DNA from: Oegoconia quadripuncta
Taxonomy: Eukaryota > Arthropoda > Insecta > Lepidoptera > Autostichidae
DNA: 64,000 nt
Assembly (NCBI GenBank): GCA_949316235.1
Contig: OX438760.1
Location: 4,652,501-4,716,500, forward strand
Direction of reading: 5' to 3'
The notes beneath the pieces were generated by a model. That model was not told the origin of the DNA, made no database searches, and saw only the letters and a program-made list of their open reading frames with translations. Positions 26,490 to 36,345 of this stretch are shown in pieces. How positions within the stretch are numbered: the first letter of the stretch is position 1; every line of letters begins with the position of its first letter. Made by a program: the position numbers and the translations under genes.

Positions 26490-26765
26490 TTGATTGGCAC
26501 TCTTCTTCAAGCAACGAGAATACATTGCGCAGTTTGTCGAAAAATGCCATTTTGGACGAATCCTTTTTATATCTCGAACATTATCAACTTAGATAACTGT
26601 TTGTCCACTAAATTATGTGCTAAATGTCGTCGTCACACAAGGCAACAGCTATTGTCGAAACTTCCCTGTCGCCAGCAACTTCCCAACTCCTTTATAACTG
26701 GCGCTTTGTACTCTCAGTCTCTTGCAGAGTTCGAGATATCAAGCGACTCCAGTTTTACTGATTAA
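26490..26765 (+). other. Unassigned Cys-containing frame
   Basis: 91-codon frame with two CxxC pairs (CAVCRK and CAKCRRHTRQQ) about 30 residues apart. The spacing is like a small zinc finger, but I recognise no family. The 5' part overlaps the adjoining LINE scrap. It could be a fragment of a transposon gene or chance. Confidence 0.2.
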
Positions 26766-26924
26766 TGCCGGAAAGTCTAGATCGATTACATTGTTTCCCG
26801 GTGAAGGTTAAGAGACGAACTTCATGCGTCAGTTCCCATGTAAATAATTAACTGTACTAGTTAATAAAAAAAAAGGCATGGCGTAGTCGTTCTTTTATTC
26901 AAAACGGGTTACCATTTGACTTCA

Positions 26925-26965
26925 ATTACACCTGATGTTAGGTGAAGATGAGGCCGAATTATATT
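26925..26965 (-). repeat. SINE-A short fragment
   Basis: CTTCAATTACACCTGATGTT followed by AGGTGAAGATGAGGC matches the SINE-A 3' region. Confidence 0.5.
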
Positions 26966-27337
26966 TTTATTTTTTTTATATTTAAGATTATTTTTTATTT
27001 AAATTGTAATTAAATTAATTGTCATTCGTAAAATGTCCTTTGCAAAAAATTTTTTTAGTGAAAACGCCTGCATTTGTGATTGTGAAAAAAATACATGGAA
27101 ATCTATACGATATGCCCCGTATATTATTCGTAAATTTATTCGATAAAAAAAATTGCGAAGCTCTTAGCCAGCTTATGTTAAGCAATTTCAAAGATATTTA
27201 GCTTCTGCCACAGCTGATCTAGCTACGAATATCTGGATGATTAATCGCTTGATTTCTCGGGGGTTTTCTACATTTTCAATTTGGAGTTAGCAATAAGCGA
27301 AATTTAGCAACGTTAATGTGTGTTAGTCCTTAAATGG
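26966..27337. other. AT-rich host DNA before copy 2
   Basis: No gene or repeat recognised. Confidence 0.3.
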
Positions 27338-27343
27338 ATAACC
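27338..27343. repeat. Target-site duplication ATAACC, left of copy 2
   Basis: ATAACC directly precedes AGTAGTACG and is repeated at 42340-42345. Confidence 0.95.
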
Positions 27344-28080
27344 AGTAGTACGTATTCGAGAGTTCTGGACCAGCCCCGGGCCCTCCCCCTAAAAAAAGGT
27401 CACCACGGTGTGTTCCCCCTTTCACGGTCTCATTGGCGGCTTTAATTGGGTCGTTATTGACGGATTTGCCAGTTAACTTTGTTTGCTAATTATAATGGCT
27501 AGTAAAAAATTGTCCTTATCTAACCTAATAATAGGTTCACACATAAATCAAGTGGACGATAACTCCTCGGCTTTTGGCGCTTTTGTGTACCTACAACTGA
27601 TACAAGTCTGAACTTGTTCATGGTAAGCATAGCGATTACAGCAGGTGTATGTTTTTAATATGGAAAAAAATTAAATTTATTGTCAGCAATGAAACTGCCT
27701 TTCCATTATTCTTTTATTTAGTTTTCTAATTTATGATCAATTTATATTTATGGCAGTAGTCGACAAAAAACATGCACCTTTTACGGTGAATAGAAACTTC
27801 GTAATTTAAGTTATTTCATTATAGTATACCATTTTTTCCTAGTAAGATTTGGAAACAGGTGAGACTTTTTTGCTCGTCACGTTGGAATGTGTACGCCTTT
27901 AGATGAAATGATAACGATCACCCACTGTCAAATTTATTTATGTTAGTTATTCTTTAGATCGCCATCTGCGGCATACGCAGTATTTTTTCTTAATTTTTTA
28001 ATTCGATTCAATAATAAATATGTAGGGTTAATTCTTAATAGCTACTACGTATGTGGTATCACCACTCTACCTGGATAGGG

Positions 28081-28115
28081 TATTTAAAGCGAGACGGCTT
28101 GTACAGCACCACAGT
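28081..28115 (+). promoter_or_regulatory. Gene A core promoter, left TIR of copy 2
   Basis: TATTTAAA 28081-28088 and initiator A at 28113. Confidence 0.6.
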
Positions 28116-28193
28116 CCAAATTCGATCGCCCGCCTCGCCTCGAGACACAGTCGTACATTTCATAGTGAAAAGTGTTAAACTACGCTTTCTGTC

Positions 28194-28770
28194 ATGTCGG
28201 TAAGTTTTTGTCTGTAACTACATTGTTTATGTGTTGTCTACTTTACCTGGACGATCTGTTTCGATGCAATTGCTTGACCTAACCTTCGTTTTCTGCTCGT
28301 TTCAGACGTCGATTCCTGACAGTGATTACACCTTTAAGAACTATTACTTTCCTACTGCCGATCTAAGCGACGATGATGAAACTCAAGATCCTCCTGCCTT
28401 GAAGGTCAAGCAAAACATTGCTAAGAGAAACATTGATTGTTTCTTTGAGAAGCCCAAGAAAAAGAGGGTCCGACTACAGTCTTCCAATATTGCCCAAGCT
28501 AACGGAGAAGGAACTTCATACATTTCATCGAATAATGATGACGGATCCTCAGCGAGTCATCTCATTAAAATAGAAGTGTATGAGATGAAAAAGTTGAAAG
28601 ATGTTCAACCAATTGATTACTGGAAATATGCAGATGTTCGTGTTAAATATTACGCCTCAGAAGACGACAAGCATTACCGAAATGTAAGAGATTTAATTTA
28701 CAATATAACAAAACAGGTGGCAACGAAGACCGACTGCACAAAGTACTACATAACAGCGGATAAGAAATAA
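28194..28770 (+). CDS. TIR gene A (copy 2 left)
   Basis: Exon 1 28194-28199, intron 28200-28305, exon 2 28306-28770. The same 156-aa NLS-bearing protein as at 6832-7408, here at the protease end of the inverted element. All four gene A copies in the window encode one identical sequence. Confidence 0.65.
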
Positions 28771-28980
28771 TTCCTGGAATAGCCCGTTTCTTGCGACTCC
28801 CAATAGAGCAACGTTATAATTTATGGGTTTCTTCTTAGCACATTAACTGTCGCGACGCAGACTCTACTGAAAAACAGCAATAAATTTTTCGTTCCCCACC
28901 GTTTTATACCTGTCTATAAGATACACCTCATATAAGCCACATGCCACCGAGAGATACATTTGTCTAACGCAGGCAGAAGG

Positions 28981-29292
28981 ATGGCACACTTCGAAACTCA
29001 ATACGATGACCAACTGGTACGACTGTGTCTCGAAGCCGAACAAGACGAAATCGACCGACAACTCTATGAATTCCATGAAGAAAACCTAAATAATCTCCGC
29101 CAGTGGGCCAATTACGATTATGGTGGGTATTCAAGACCCTCACCTCCCCCTATACTAACATTTCTGCAGCGGCCAGCGAACCCACTCATGTCATTGGAAC
29201 AGGAAGAAGAAGTTTATGAAACGTCGTGGGCGTCTGAAAAATTGTTTTCATTATCACCGGGTGTCTATAGTCCAACCCCGCAGATAGATTAG
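28981..29292 (+). CDS. 103-aa acidic protein with TIR-encoded N-terminus (copy 2)
   Basis: ATG 28981; residues 1-30 lie in the TIR and the rest is unique to this end. Protein identical to 19029-19340. AATAAA at 29333-29338 follows the stop by 40 bp, converging on the protease gene. Confidence 0.6.
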   Translation: MAHFETQYDDQLVRLCLEAEQDEIDRQLYEFHEENLNNLRQWANYDYGGYSRPSPPPILTFLQRPANPLMSLEQEEEVYETSWASEKLFSLSPGVYSPTPQID

Positions 29293-29332
29293 TTAGCTAC
29301 AATATTGTATTATAATGTTTAATTAGAAAATA

Positions 29333-29435
29333 AATAAAGTAAAACTGTAATTCTGATGTTTCATTATCTTCACTCTTCTATATCAAAATAGGATAATGTA
29401 AATAAAAAACAGATAATTGGTAAAATAAATTTATT
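29333..29435. terminator. Convergent polyadenylation region (copy 2)
   Basis: AATAAA at 29333-29338 (plus) for the 103-aa gene and at 29430-29435 (minus) for the protease gene. Confidence 0.5.
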
Positions 29436-29873
29436 TCAAAAAATGGTTTTAAATATTTTATTTATGAATATATCGTTATACAAAGGAATATCGCAAAAAT
29501 CTCTTAAAAACTCTGACATGCTCATATTCATAAACTTAAAGTACAGATACACTAAACAGTATTCACCACAAACAGAAGTTAAGTGACTTTGAAGAATTTT
29601 ATTATTGTAAAACCATTTCCGAGTATTTCTTTTCAAAAACGATTTATGGTGGCCGGTAGGCTTTCTACCATATGAATCAAAATATTCACCGATACCATTA
29701 GCATTGATATGAATGGCTACCCAATGTGATCCCGATTTTGTATCAGGATCCAAGTTAGAAATAAAGTAAGTGGGTGCTTCTATGTACATTGGTATTCTGT
29801 TAGCAGGGAACACGTTAAATTCTAGACTGTGATTTATCTTTTTCATAAATAGTCTAATTTCGTGTGTATCCAT
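29436..29873 (-). CDS. Adenain-like cysteine protease (copy 2)
   Basis: 145 aa, identical to 18448-18885, with the H50/D66/Q95/C102 set complete. In this copy its presumed pVI-like substrate is broken, while its other candidate substrate (the 109-aa protein at 34364-34693) is intact. Confidence 0.92.
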   Translation of the reverse strand: MDTHEIRLFMKKINHSLEFNVFPANRIPMYIEAPTYFISNLDPDTKSGSHWVAIHINANGIGEYFDSYGRKPTGHHKSFLKRNTRKWFYNNKILQSHLTSVCGEYCLVYLYFKFMNMSMSEFLRDFCDIPLYNDIFINKIFKTIF

Positions 29874-29982
29874 TATTGAAATACTTTCTTAAATACATAC
29901 ATTAAGGTAGTTTAACGGATAATGATGAAAAATATTATATGGAAATCTTATATACTATAATAGATACAAAAATGCTGAATAC

Positions 29983-31296
29983 TTAACTATTATAATCTAC
30001 ACTCACATCTCTATTTTTATTAATTTCTATAACATTGTCAAACTCTGCGTACACAATGCAGTTAAGAGTTTTTGCAAGAGCTGATTCAAATTGGACTTCT
30101 ATTCTAACACACCCATGTTTTATCAAATTCCAGTGGGAACTTGAGTTAGCAGATAGATCAGGAGTTAAATCAAATGCCATTAAGCAGTATCCATTTGCAT
30201 AGTCCTCAATCGATATGGAATTGCCTTCATTCAAAAAGTGAATACCTGTTCCAGTATATAACGTATGGTAACTACTCGTAAACACACCGCTACGGTATGA
30301 TGGCATTAGGGTTTTAGAAGGAATTTGTTGCCCATCTACATACAAGCTAAATACATTTATATCATGATTATCGAAGTTAAATGGATTGGTATTGAAAGTA
30401 CCATTAAAAGCAACATTATCAACAAATCCGATAATACATCTTTTCGGCACCTGACCAAGAAATACATTGTCAATTGTTTTTCCACGGACTCCTGATGGAA
30501 TAGTTAAAACTTTAACTTCAGCGCGAGTAATTGGATATTTTGCAGTTGTAGTGGTTAAAACTTTTTGATGAGCGAGTAAAACGGATGGATTTATTCTTGC
30601 CTTTCGCAATATAAGAGTAGCGCTATCAATTTGAACTTTATATTTTGAATTCACTGATGATGACATTAAATTAAAAGTGTCTTTGTTACGTACTAATTTA
30701 ACACGTATTTCTACCCCATTTATTAAGAACTTTTCTTGATTAAATAGATCACCGTGCAAATGTCCAATCATTTCAACTGATTTGCCGTCTTTTACCCGTT
30801 GATGTCTTTTGTGAAAGCCCTTGTTGTTGTCATCACATGAATCCATCTTTGAAGCTGTATCTTCGTACCACATACCACAAGTCAAGTGTGATTGTTTTGC
30901 CGCTGGTCCATAATTAAGTAGAGTCTCAATATAAGCCCGATAAGCATATGTGTTATTAGGAGGTGATACAAGTTTTTGATTTAGATAAACATCTAATTGG
31001 TTGAAAAGTGAATGCAACCAATTATTAACAGGTGCTGTCTTCTCATCAGGGGGAGGAGTGGTAGAATCTAGGTTTATAATTTTAGCTTTAACATGAAGGA
31101 GGGTGTGTGACAAATCAATGTAGTCATCTCCACTTCCTGGCATAACAAATTCAATTGGTCCTTCATCACTTAGCGATGATATCGGTGTACAATGAATCCA
31201 TTGCCCACTCTCAATACTTGTCTGTGTTGATGGTATAGCAAAAAGATCTAACTCTGATTTAACACACTCACAAGAATTATTATGAAGAAACGACAT
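29983..31296 (-). CDS. Major capsid protein (copy 2)
   Basis: 437 aa, no amino-acid change from 17025-18338. The start is two bases past the stop of the disrupted pVI-like frame. If the genes share an RNA, the early stop upstream could also reduce reinitiation here. Confidence 0.85.
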   Translation of the reverse strand: MSFLHNNSCECVKSELDLFAIPSTQTSIESGQWIHCTPISSLSDEGPIEFVMPGSGDDYIDLSHTLLHVKAKIINLDSTTPPPDEKTAPVNNWLHSLFNQLDVYLNQKLVSPPNNTYAYRAYIETLLNYGPAAKQSHLTCGMWYEDTASKMDSCDDNNKGFHKRHQRVKDGKSVEMIGHLHGDLFNQEKFLINGVEIRVKLVRNKDTFNLMSSSVNSKYKVQIDSATLILRKARINPSVLLAHQKVLTTTTAKYPITRAEVKVLTIPSGVRGKTIDNVFLGQVPKRCIIGFVDNVAFNGTFNTNPFNFDNHDINVFSLYVDGQQIPSKTLMPSYRSGVFTSSYHTLYTGTGIHFLNEGNSISIEDYANGYCLMAFDLTPDLSANSSSHWNLIKHGCVRIEVQFESALAKTLNCIVYAEFDNVIEINKNRDVSVDYNS

Positions 31297-31298
31297 AG

Positions 31299-31748
31299 TT
31301 AATTTGAAAATATATCTTTTATATTACTTTTTTTCTTCCTGTCAACTCCTCTTCGCTTAGATGGTTTCAATGAAATGGTAGGTTTCTTTCGAAGTCTCTT
31401 GATTTTATACCCTGAGCCAGACATAAGCGAATCAATTTTGTTATCCGCTTTTCGTTTTAAATTAGCACTTGCTTCTTTGAGTCGAGACTTAATTGATTCC
31501 CCCATTGGTTGTGCCCTGACCATATCTGATAATAAACCTACTCCTGCGCTTAATGCCTCTTTCCCGACTGTCTTGGCACCACTTGCTATGAGTGGAAATA
31601 CAGATCTAAATAGTCCGCCCAAAAAACTTCCAATGCCGTGACCACGTTGATGCGGTACACCTCTGTATATGATACCTACACCTGATCCAGCTTAATTAGA
31701 ATAATAATGATGATAAGGACAAACGATATTATCACGCTTATAATTCAT
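31299..31748 (-). pseudogene. pVI/pX-like protein, nonsense-disrupted (copy 2)
   Basis: Same 149-codon frame as 16573-17022, but codon 19 (31692-31694) is TAA where copy 1 has CAA, a C-to-T change on the coding strand. The hydrophobic segment, basic C-terminus and two of the three putative protease sites lie beyond the stop; the first site is destroyed by it. There is no in-frame ATG between the stop and the middle of the hydrophobic segment, so an N-terminally shortened product is unlikely to be functional. Confidence 0.85.
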
Positions 31749-32524
31749 TTTATTCGTTTAAAATGTAGTTTAACACATGCAGTTCCAAACTGGAATGGAA
31801 CTCTATTACCAATGCTTGTTCTTATATCTATTTCGATTATGTCAAATTCTCTGCGCATTACTGGAAGATAATGAATTGGAGATAATACGTGCATTTTATA
31901 AGCACCATAGTTGTATTTTGATGGATCTAGCGGTATGATTCTAAATAATGAGGTCATTACATCTCCAACTATTTGAGGATGAATAATATCAGAGTAAATA
32001 AATAGCTGTGATGGTAATCCTAATTGTAAGTTCGCTGGGTATTTAGCGTATGGATCCGCAATTAAATTTGTATATGGCTCGAAACCGAGTTGAAGATTTA
32101 ATGTAGGTGACAAAATCAACGATGATACACTGCGAGTTAAGTTCGTAACAGTGATAAGTTTCGAGTCGTTATCAATTTGGAATGCCACTTGATTTTGTAG
32201 GAGGCTATTTTCATTAAATACTTTTAGAAAATTGTTGATGTTATCATAAGGAAATGAAGGAATTTGGGATTTATATTCCACTGATATTAATGATTCGTCA
32301 TCTCCTTCGACTATTACTTTCTTCTTGACGAAAAGAATATTCTCATTTTCTTGGACGTTAAATATAGCACAGGGATAATGAAATTCAGCTAATCCTACAA
32401 CCCATTCTCCTTCCAATTGAACAGTTTTAGGTAACTTTGTTACAAAGTTGGCGGTTGTATTTTGGGGGAAATATGCAGTTGAACTATTGCTTGGCAAAGT
32501 AAGATAAAAACTATCTTCCGTCAT
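31745..32524 (-). CDS. Minor capsid (penton-like) protein (copy 2)
   Basis: 259 aa from ATG 32524, overlapping the integrase stop as ATGA; identical to 15797-16576. Its TGA overlaps the ATG of the disrupted pVI-like gene. Confidence 0.8.
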   Translation of the reverse strand: MTEDSFYLTLPSNSSTAYFPQNTTANFVTKLPKTVQLEGEWVVGLAEFHYPCAIFNVQENENILFVKKKVIVEGDDESLISVEYKSQIPSFPYDNINNFLKVFNENSLLQNQVAFQIDNDSKLITVTNLTRSVSSLILSPTLNLQLGFEPYTNLIADPYAKYPANLQLGLPSQLFIYSDIIHPQIVGDVMTSLFRIIPLDPSKYNYGAYKMHVLSPIHYLPVMRREFDIIEIDIRTSIGNRVPFQFGTACVKLHFKRIK

Positions 32525-33603
32525 ATTGTTTCTAAGTTTAATGCGGATATCCAACTATTAAATTTATTAGGATATCCTTTCCATTTGACTAGCACTTCCT
32601 TTCTGTTGCCAGAATAGCGAGTGCGTATTATTTTATCTATTTTGTAGGTAATAGTGGGGTCATAGATTACTTTTTGTAATTCCCTTCCATAAAATGTACC
32701 AATTATTGATTCATTTTGTAGATCTTTTAATTTGTAAACCAACCAAGGAAGTCTTTTTACAATGGATTCTATTACAAATATTTCATCGGACCAATTTGTT
32801 TCATAACCTTTCTGGAAAATGTGTTTATATTTCGTTATTCTAACATAATCACCTACTTTAAATGGTAATCGGTCTGAAGTGTTTAAGTTGTACCTATCAT
32901 ATAAATTAGACCATACTGTCATTATATTACTGGAATTCACATCACTTGGACACATTTTTATACTTGAATGGACACTGTGATTATAAGAATATAATAAATC
33001 TTGTAAAATATCAACATACCTATACGTATTATTATGTGTGAAATATCGCCACATTTTCATTTTTAGGGTTCTTTGAAATCTTTCCACAATACTGGCCTTT
33101 ATGTCCGGATTGTTAGTTGTATAGTAATTAATATTTTTCTTTTTGAAGTACTGGTTTACATCTCTTGAAACAAATTCTGTACCTTTATCAGATTGTATAT
33201 GTCTAGGAGTAGCTTTCGCTTCAATAAATATGCTTTCAAAACATATCTTTACAGTTTTAGAATTTTTCTTTTTCATAGGTCTCGCAAATGCATACTTACT
33301 AAACACATCAATAACACAGAGAATATAATTAAATCCATCATTATATTGATTGTATGTTCGCATGTCACTTAAATCTGCTTGCCAGAGTTCATTAAAATTA
33401 GATAAAATATATTTATTTCTAGGAAATCGCCTATTGACAGGTTTATGTAAAGTATAAGTTTCTTGGGATTGTAACCACTTCTTTACATCCTTTTCATTCA
33501 TTTTCCCTTGCATAGCTTTCGTCAATTTTTCAATGCTACTGTATCCAGCTGGATGAGAGACATCATAATAAATTTTATTTATATTATCTATATGGGAGTC
33601 CAT
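32521..33603 (-). CDS. int: DDE integrase with chromodomain (copy 2)
   Basis: 360 aa, identical to 14718-15800, including D77, D139, E174 and the chromodomain-like C-terminus. Open in both elements, so each copy could supply integration activity to the other. Confidence 0.95.
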   Translation of the reverse strand: MDSHIDNINKIYYDVSHPAGYSSIEKLTKAMQGKMNEKDVKKWLQSQETYTLHKPVNRRFPRNKYILSNFNELWQADLSDMRTYNQYNDGFNYILCVIDVFSKYAFARPMKKKNSKTVKICFESIFIEAKATPRHIQSDKGTEFVSRDVNQYFKKKNINYYTTNNPDIKASIVERFQRTLKMKMWRYFTHNNTYRYVDILQDLLYSYNHSVHSSIKMCPSDVNSSNIMTVWSNLYDRYNLNTSDRLPFKVGDYVRITKYKHIFQKGYETNWSDEIFVIESIVKRLPWLVYKLKDLQNESIIGTFYGRELQKVIYDPTITYKIDKIIRTRYSGNRKEVLVKWKGYPNKFNSWISALNLETI

Positions 33604-34355
33604 TTCTCCCAGTCAAGTTTTCTTTTGTGAAACAAGCCACCAGGTTTTTGCTTTGGCGTTTTAATTTGAGCTGGATCGTCTTTCTCTAAATCAGATGAAT
33701 GAATATTATTAATATATTCAAGCGTTTCTGGGTTACCTATACAAGATAACGGTATTTTTATATCCCTTAAAGCTGAAGCAAACTTCTCCCAGCCTAATGG
33801 TTTTGGGCGTCGTAATGGTCTTAGGGCATCGTTCACTAAATCCACAATATTACTGTTATCAATAACTTCGTCATTGATTACAACATGACCATTGGTATCC
33901 CATTTAATAATATTTTCATGATCCAATATACCTTCCAATAACAACTCGCCCTTCTTTTTATATGTTTTTGGTATATACTTAAATAAATAATTTGGAGTGT
34001 AACGTGATGAGATATGTTTTTCCGCTGCTACGTCTTCCTCTATTCTTGGCAATTCTGGAACTATTGTTTTAACATCACTTTCTTCCTTTTTAATAGTCTT
34101 AAAAACATCATACATAGAGTCATCTGTAACTATTGGTAATTTAATGGGATGACGTTCTTTATTAGCAAAATGTAAATATCTTTGTAAAATTTGCGAGTAC
34201 TGTGTCCACTTCTCACGATCATCAATTTTACTGTGTAAGATTTTACTCATTTCCTCATCAAGACGGGATAAGGGCTTTTCATGAACATGGTTACTGTCTC
34301 TAATCCTTTCTAGGATGTGGGGTTCCACAAGTATCATTTTCTTTGTATGTTCCAT
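33588..34355 (-). CDS. 255-aa conserved Polinton protein, unknown function (copy 2)
   Basis: Identical protein to 13966-14733. Overlaps the integrase start by 16 bp and begins 8 bp after the 109-aa gene. Confidence 0.75.
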   Translation of the reverse strand: MEHTKKMILVEPHILERIRDSNHVHEKPLSRLDEEMSKILHSKIDDREKWTQYSQILQRYLHFANKERHPIKLPIVTDDSMYDVFKTIKKEESDVKTIVPELPRIEEDVAAEKHISSRYTPNYLFKYIPKTYKKKGELLLEGILDHENIIKWDTNGHVVINDEVIDNSNIVDLVNDALRPLRRPKPLGWEKFASALRDIKIPLSCIGNPETLEYINNIHSSDLEKDDPAQIKTPKQKPGGLFHKRKLDWEKWTPI

Positions 34356-34363
34356 TGTAATTT

Positions 34364-34693
34364 TTACTTATTTAGAAACGAACTTAGTAATCCACTGAGA
34401 ACGGAACCTAAAATAATGGGTAGGAATGCTCCACCTTTCTGTATAATAATTCGTTTTCGAGAGTTACTTTTACCTTTAGACACCAATTTTCTCAATATAG
34501 TTTTGTATTTATTCAACTTGGATTTATCTTGATTCTTCAGAGGAATTTTACCATTTAAAATATTATAAATGCATTCACATAAACAATTTATTTCTTCATC
34601 CTTACAAACCTTCAATAAAGCTGTACAATACTTAGGTTTGAGTGTATGTAATGCTTTTAATAAGTCTAGATGCGTCGTCACTCTACCAACCAT
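34364..34693 (-). CDS. 109-aa basic/hydrophobic small protein (copy 2)
   Basis: Identical to 13628-13957, with the QKGG-A cleavage-like site at residues 85-89 before the hydrophobic tail. Confidence 0.7.
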   Translation of the reverse strand: MVGRVTTHLDLLKALHTLKPKYCTALLKVCKDEEINCLCECIYNILNGKIPLKNQDKSKLNKYKTILRKLVSKGKSNSRKRIIIQKGGAFLPIILGSVLSGLLSSFLNK

Positions 34694-34744
34694 TGTAAAC
34701 GACTGATAATATTTTTACAATGTTGTTAATATTAGAAGCAAATA

Positions 34745-34963
34745 CTAAGCAATGTTTGTTGAAAAGAAACAATGTAGATTTAAGAAGCTAAATTTTGATT
34801 CCCGGACTTCCTTTATGGGGATTTCATCCAAAGTATCTAAAATACTTTCACAGATACGATTTATTTTGTCATCAGTACATTCTTTTAATAGAGCTTTGCG
34901 ATATTTAGGTGTTAGTACTTGTAAAACTAACTCTCGATCTCGTGTCACTGCTTCTTCAGACAT
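34745..34963 (-). CDS. 72-aa paralogue of the 109-aa protein (copy 2)
   Basis: Identical to 13358-13576, with the same early end, so the shortened form predates the two insertions. Overlaps the ATPase stop by one base. Confidence 0.55.
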   Translation of the reverse strand: MSEEAVTRDRELVLQVLTPKYRKALLKECTDDKINRICESILDTLDEIPIKEVRESKFSFLNLHCFFSTNIA

Positions 34964-35625
34964 TATCTACTGTTAACTGTAATTTTATCACGATACGTAT
35001 TATATTTATAACCCTTTTTCGATACATAAACTACACAATTGCTATTGAGGGGAAATATCTTAGTCTTAAAACGACACATATCGTCTGTATTTTGCTTTAA
35101 ATCAATCATTAGATAGCCATGTGCTTCTGACGTAGCATCTTTATAAGCTTCTTCTACGAACTTAGAGTTATCTGGGAACACTTGGCGCGCTAAATGGCGT
35201 ATTTGTGTTCTATCCCGGGGATTTTTAAAATATACTATGTAACTTGAATTTAAAGAAATGTCACGTTGTCCTCTGCCTTGATGAAATAAATTTTGTGTTA
35301 TATAAAACACGCTAAGGTTTCTATGATGACTACCTTTAGTAAAAATGTCCACTATACGACCATCGGATTCTCTCATAAGATCATCTATTATAAGTAATTG
35401 TGGTTGCTTCCCATCAAACATGTTTAAATCCGGTATACCTTGACTGTAGTCGACGTTGTTCAAATTATATAAAGGTTGCATTTCATCGTAACACCATACT
35501 ACTCGTGAAAAATTAGTGTTACATATTTCTTTCATAAATTTAAGAAAATTAGTGACAAAGTTTGATTTACCACACCCACTAGGACCTGCTACTATAGCTG
35601 TGAAGGGGTGTATGAAATGAATCAT
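34963..35625 (-). CDS. Genome-packaging ATPase (copy 2)
   Basis: 220 aa, identical to 12696-13358, Walker A and B complete. Confidence 0.93.
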   Translation of the reverse strand: MIHFIHPFTAIVAGPSGCGKSNFVTNFLKFMKEICNTNFSRVVWCYDEMQPLYNLNNVDYSQGIPDLNMFDGKQPQLLIIDDLMRESDGRIVDIFTKGSHHRNLSVFYITQNLFHQGRGQRDISLNSSYIVYFKNPRDRTQIRHLARQVFPDNSKFVEEAYKDATSEAHGYLMIDLKQNTDDMCRFKTKIFPLNSNCVVYVSKKGYKYNTYRDKITVNSR

Positions 35626-36345
35626 TTTTCATTATTGAGCGTGTTACTTGCAGGCTGTAGAATGGGGGAATGGAATAAAAACAATAAAACACTTATTATA
35701 AACTTTAAATTTTTTACTATATCGCTTCAAAAAGGTGTTATGGCTATGGAGAAGAAGCGACCTAAGAAACTCCACAACAACACATCTTTTAAAATTAGTC
35801 ATCATACAGTATTATTATTATATGAGTGTCGATAAATATATTCATATACTTCCCACATATACACAGAAATTTCATTTAATTTTTACTTTGATTTTATCAG
35901 CATATATTATTATTATAAGCTCCCAATGTCCCACTGCTGGACAAAGGCCTCCTCTCCCTCATATATCAGCATATTATCAAAGTAAAAAAAAAAAAACAAT
36001 AAAATCAATTTAACATCTCAATTAGTATTATCTTTCATTTTAAAATTACAAAAATAATAATTAACTATGTTTAATTTACTTATACATTTTTAGATTTTCT
36101 ATACACATTAGTTGCTCAACAACCTGAGTTCTAGGACCCCCACAAAATACTATATACGTTATACTACGACTACAAAACTATTTTCATACAATGAAGCGAA
36201 ACAAATTGCAAAAATAGTGCTACACGCTACATACGCATGTAATAAAAATTTGACACAATAGGTTAATTAATTATATAAGGCTACGACGTGTGAATAATAA
36301 CTTTTTTATATAAAACTAAAAAATGTTCCTGACGTAAAAAATAAC
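35626..36345. other. ATPase-PolB intergenic region (copy 2)
   Basis: Mirror of 11976-12695 with the same LINE scrap (35895-35974, target duplication included). No gene supported. Confidence 0.6.

Larger units (their letters stand above)
27344..29070 (+). repeat. Terminal inverted repeat, protease end of copy 2
   Basis: Same 1,727-bp sequence as the TIRs of copy 1; ends after CTCTATGAA at 29070 inside the 103-aa gene. Confidence 0.95.

Noticed and set aside
31299..31622. 107-aa gene as an independent shorter protein in copy 2
   Set aside because: It would start at TTG inside the pVI-like frame. It is the remnant after the codon-19 stop.
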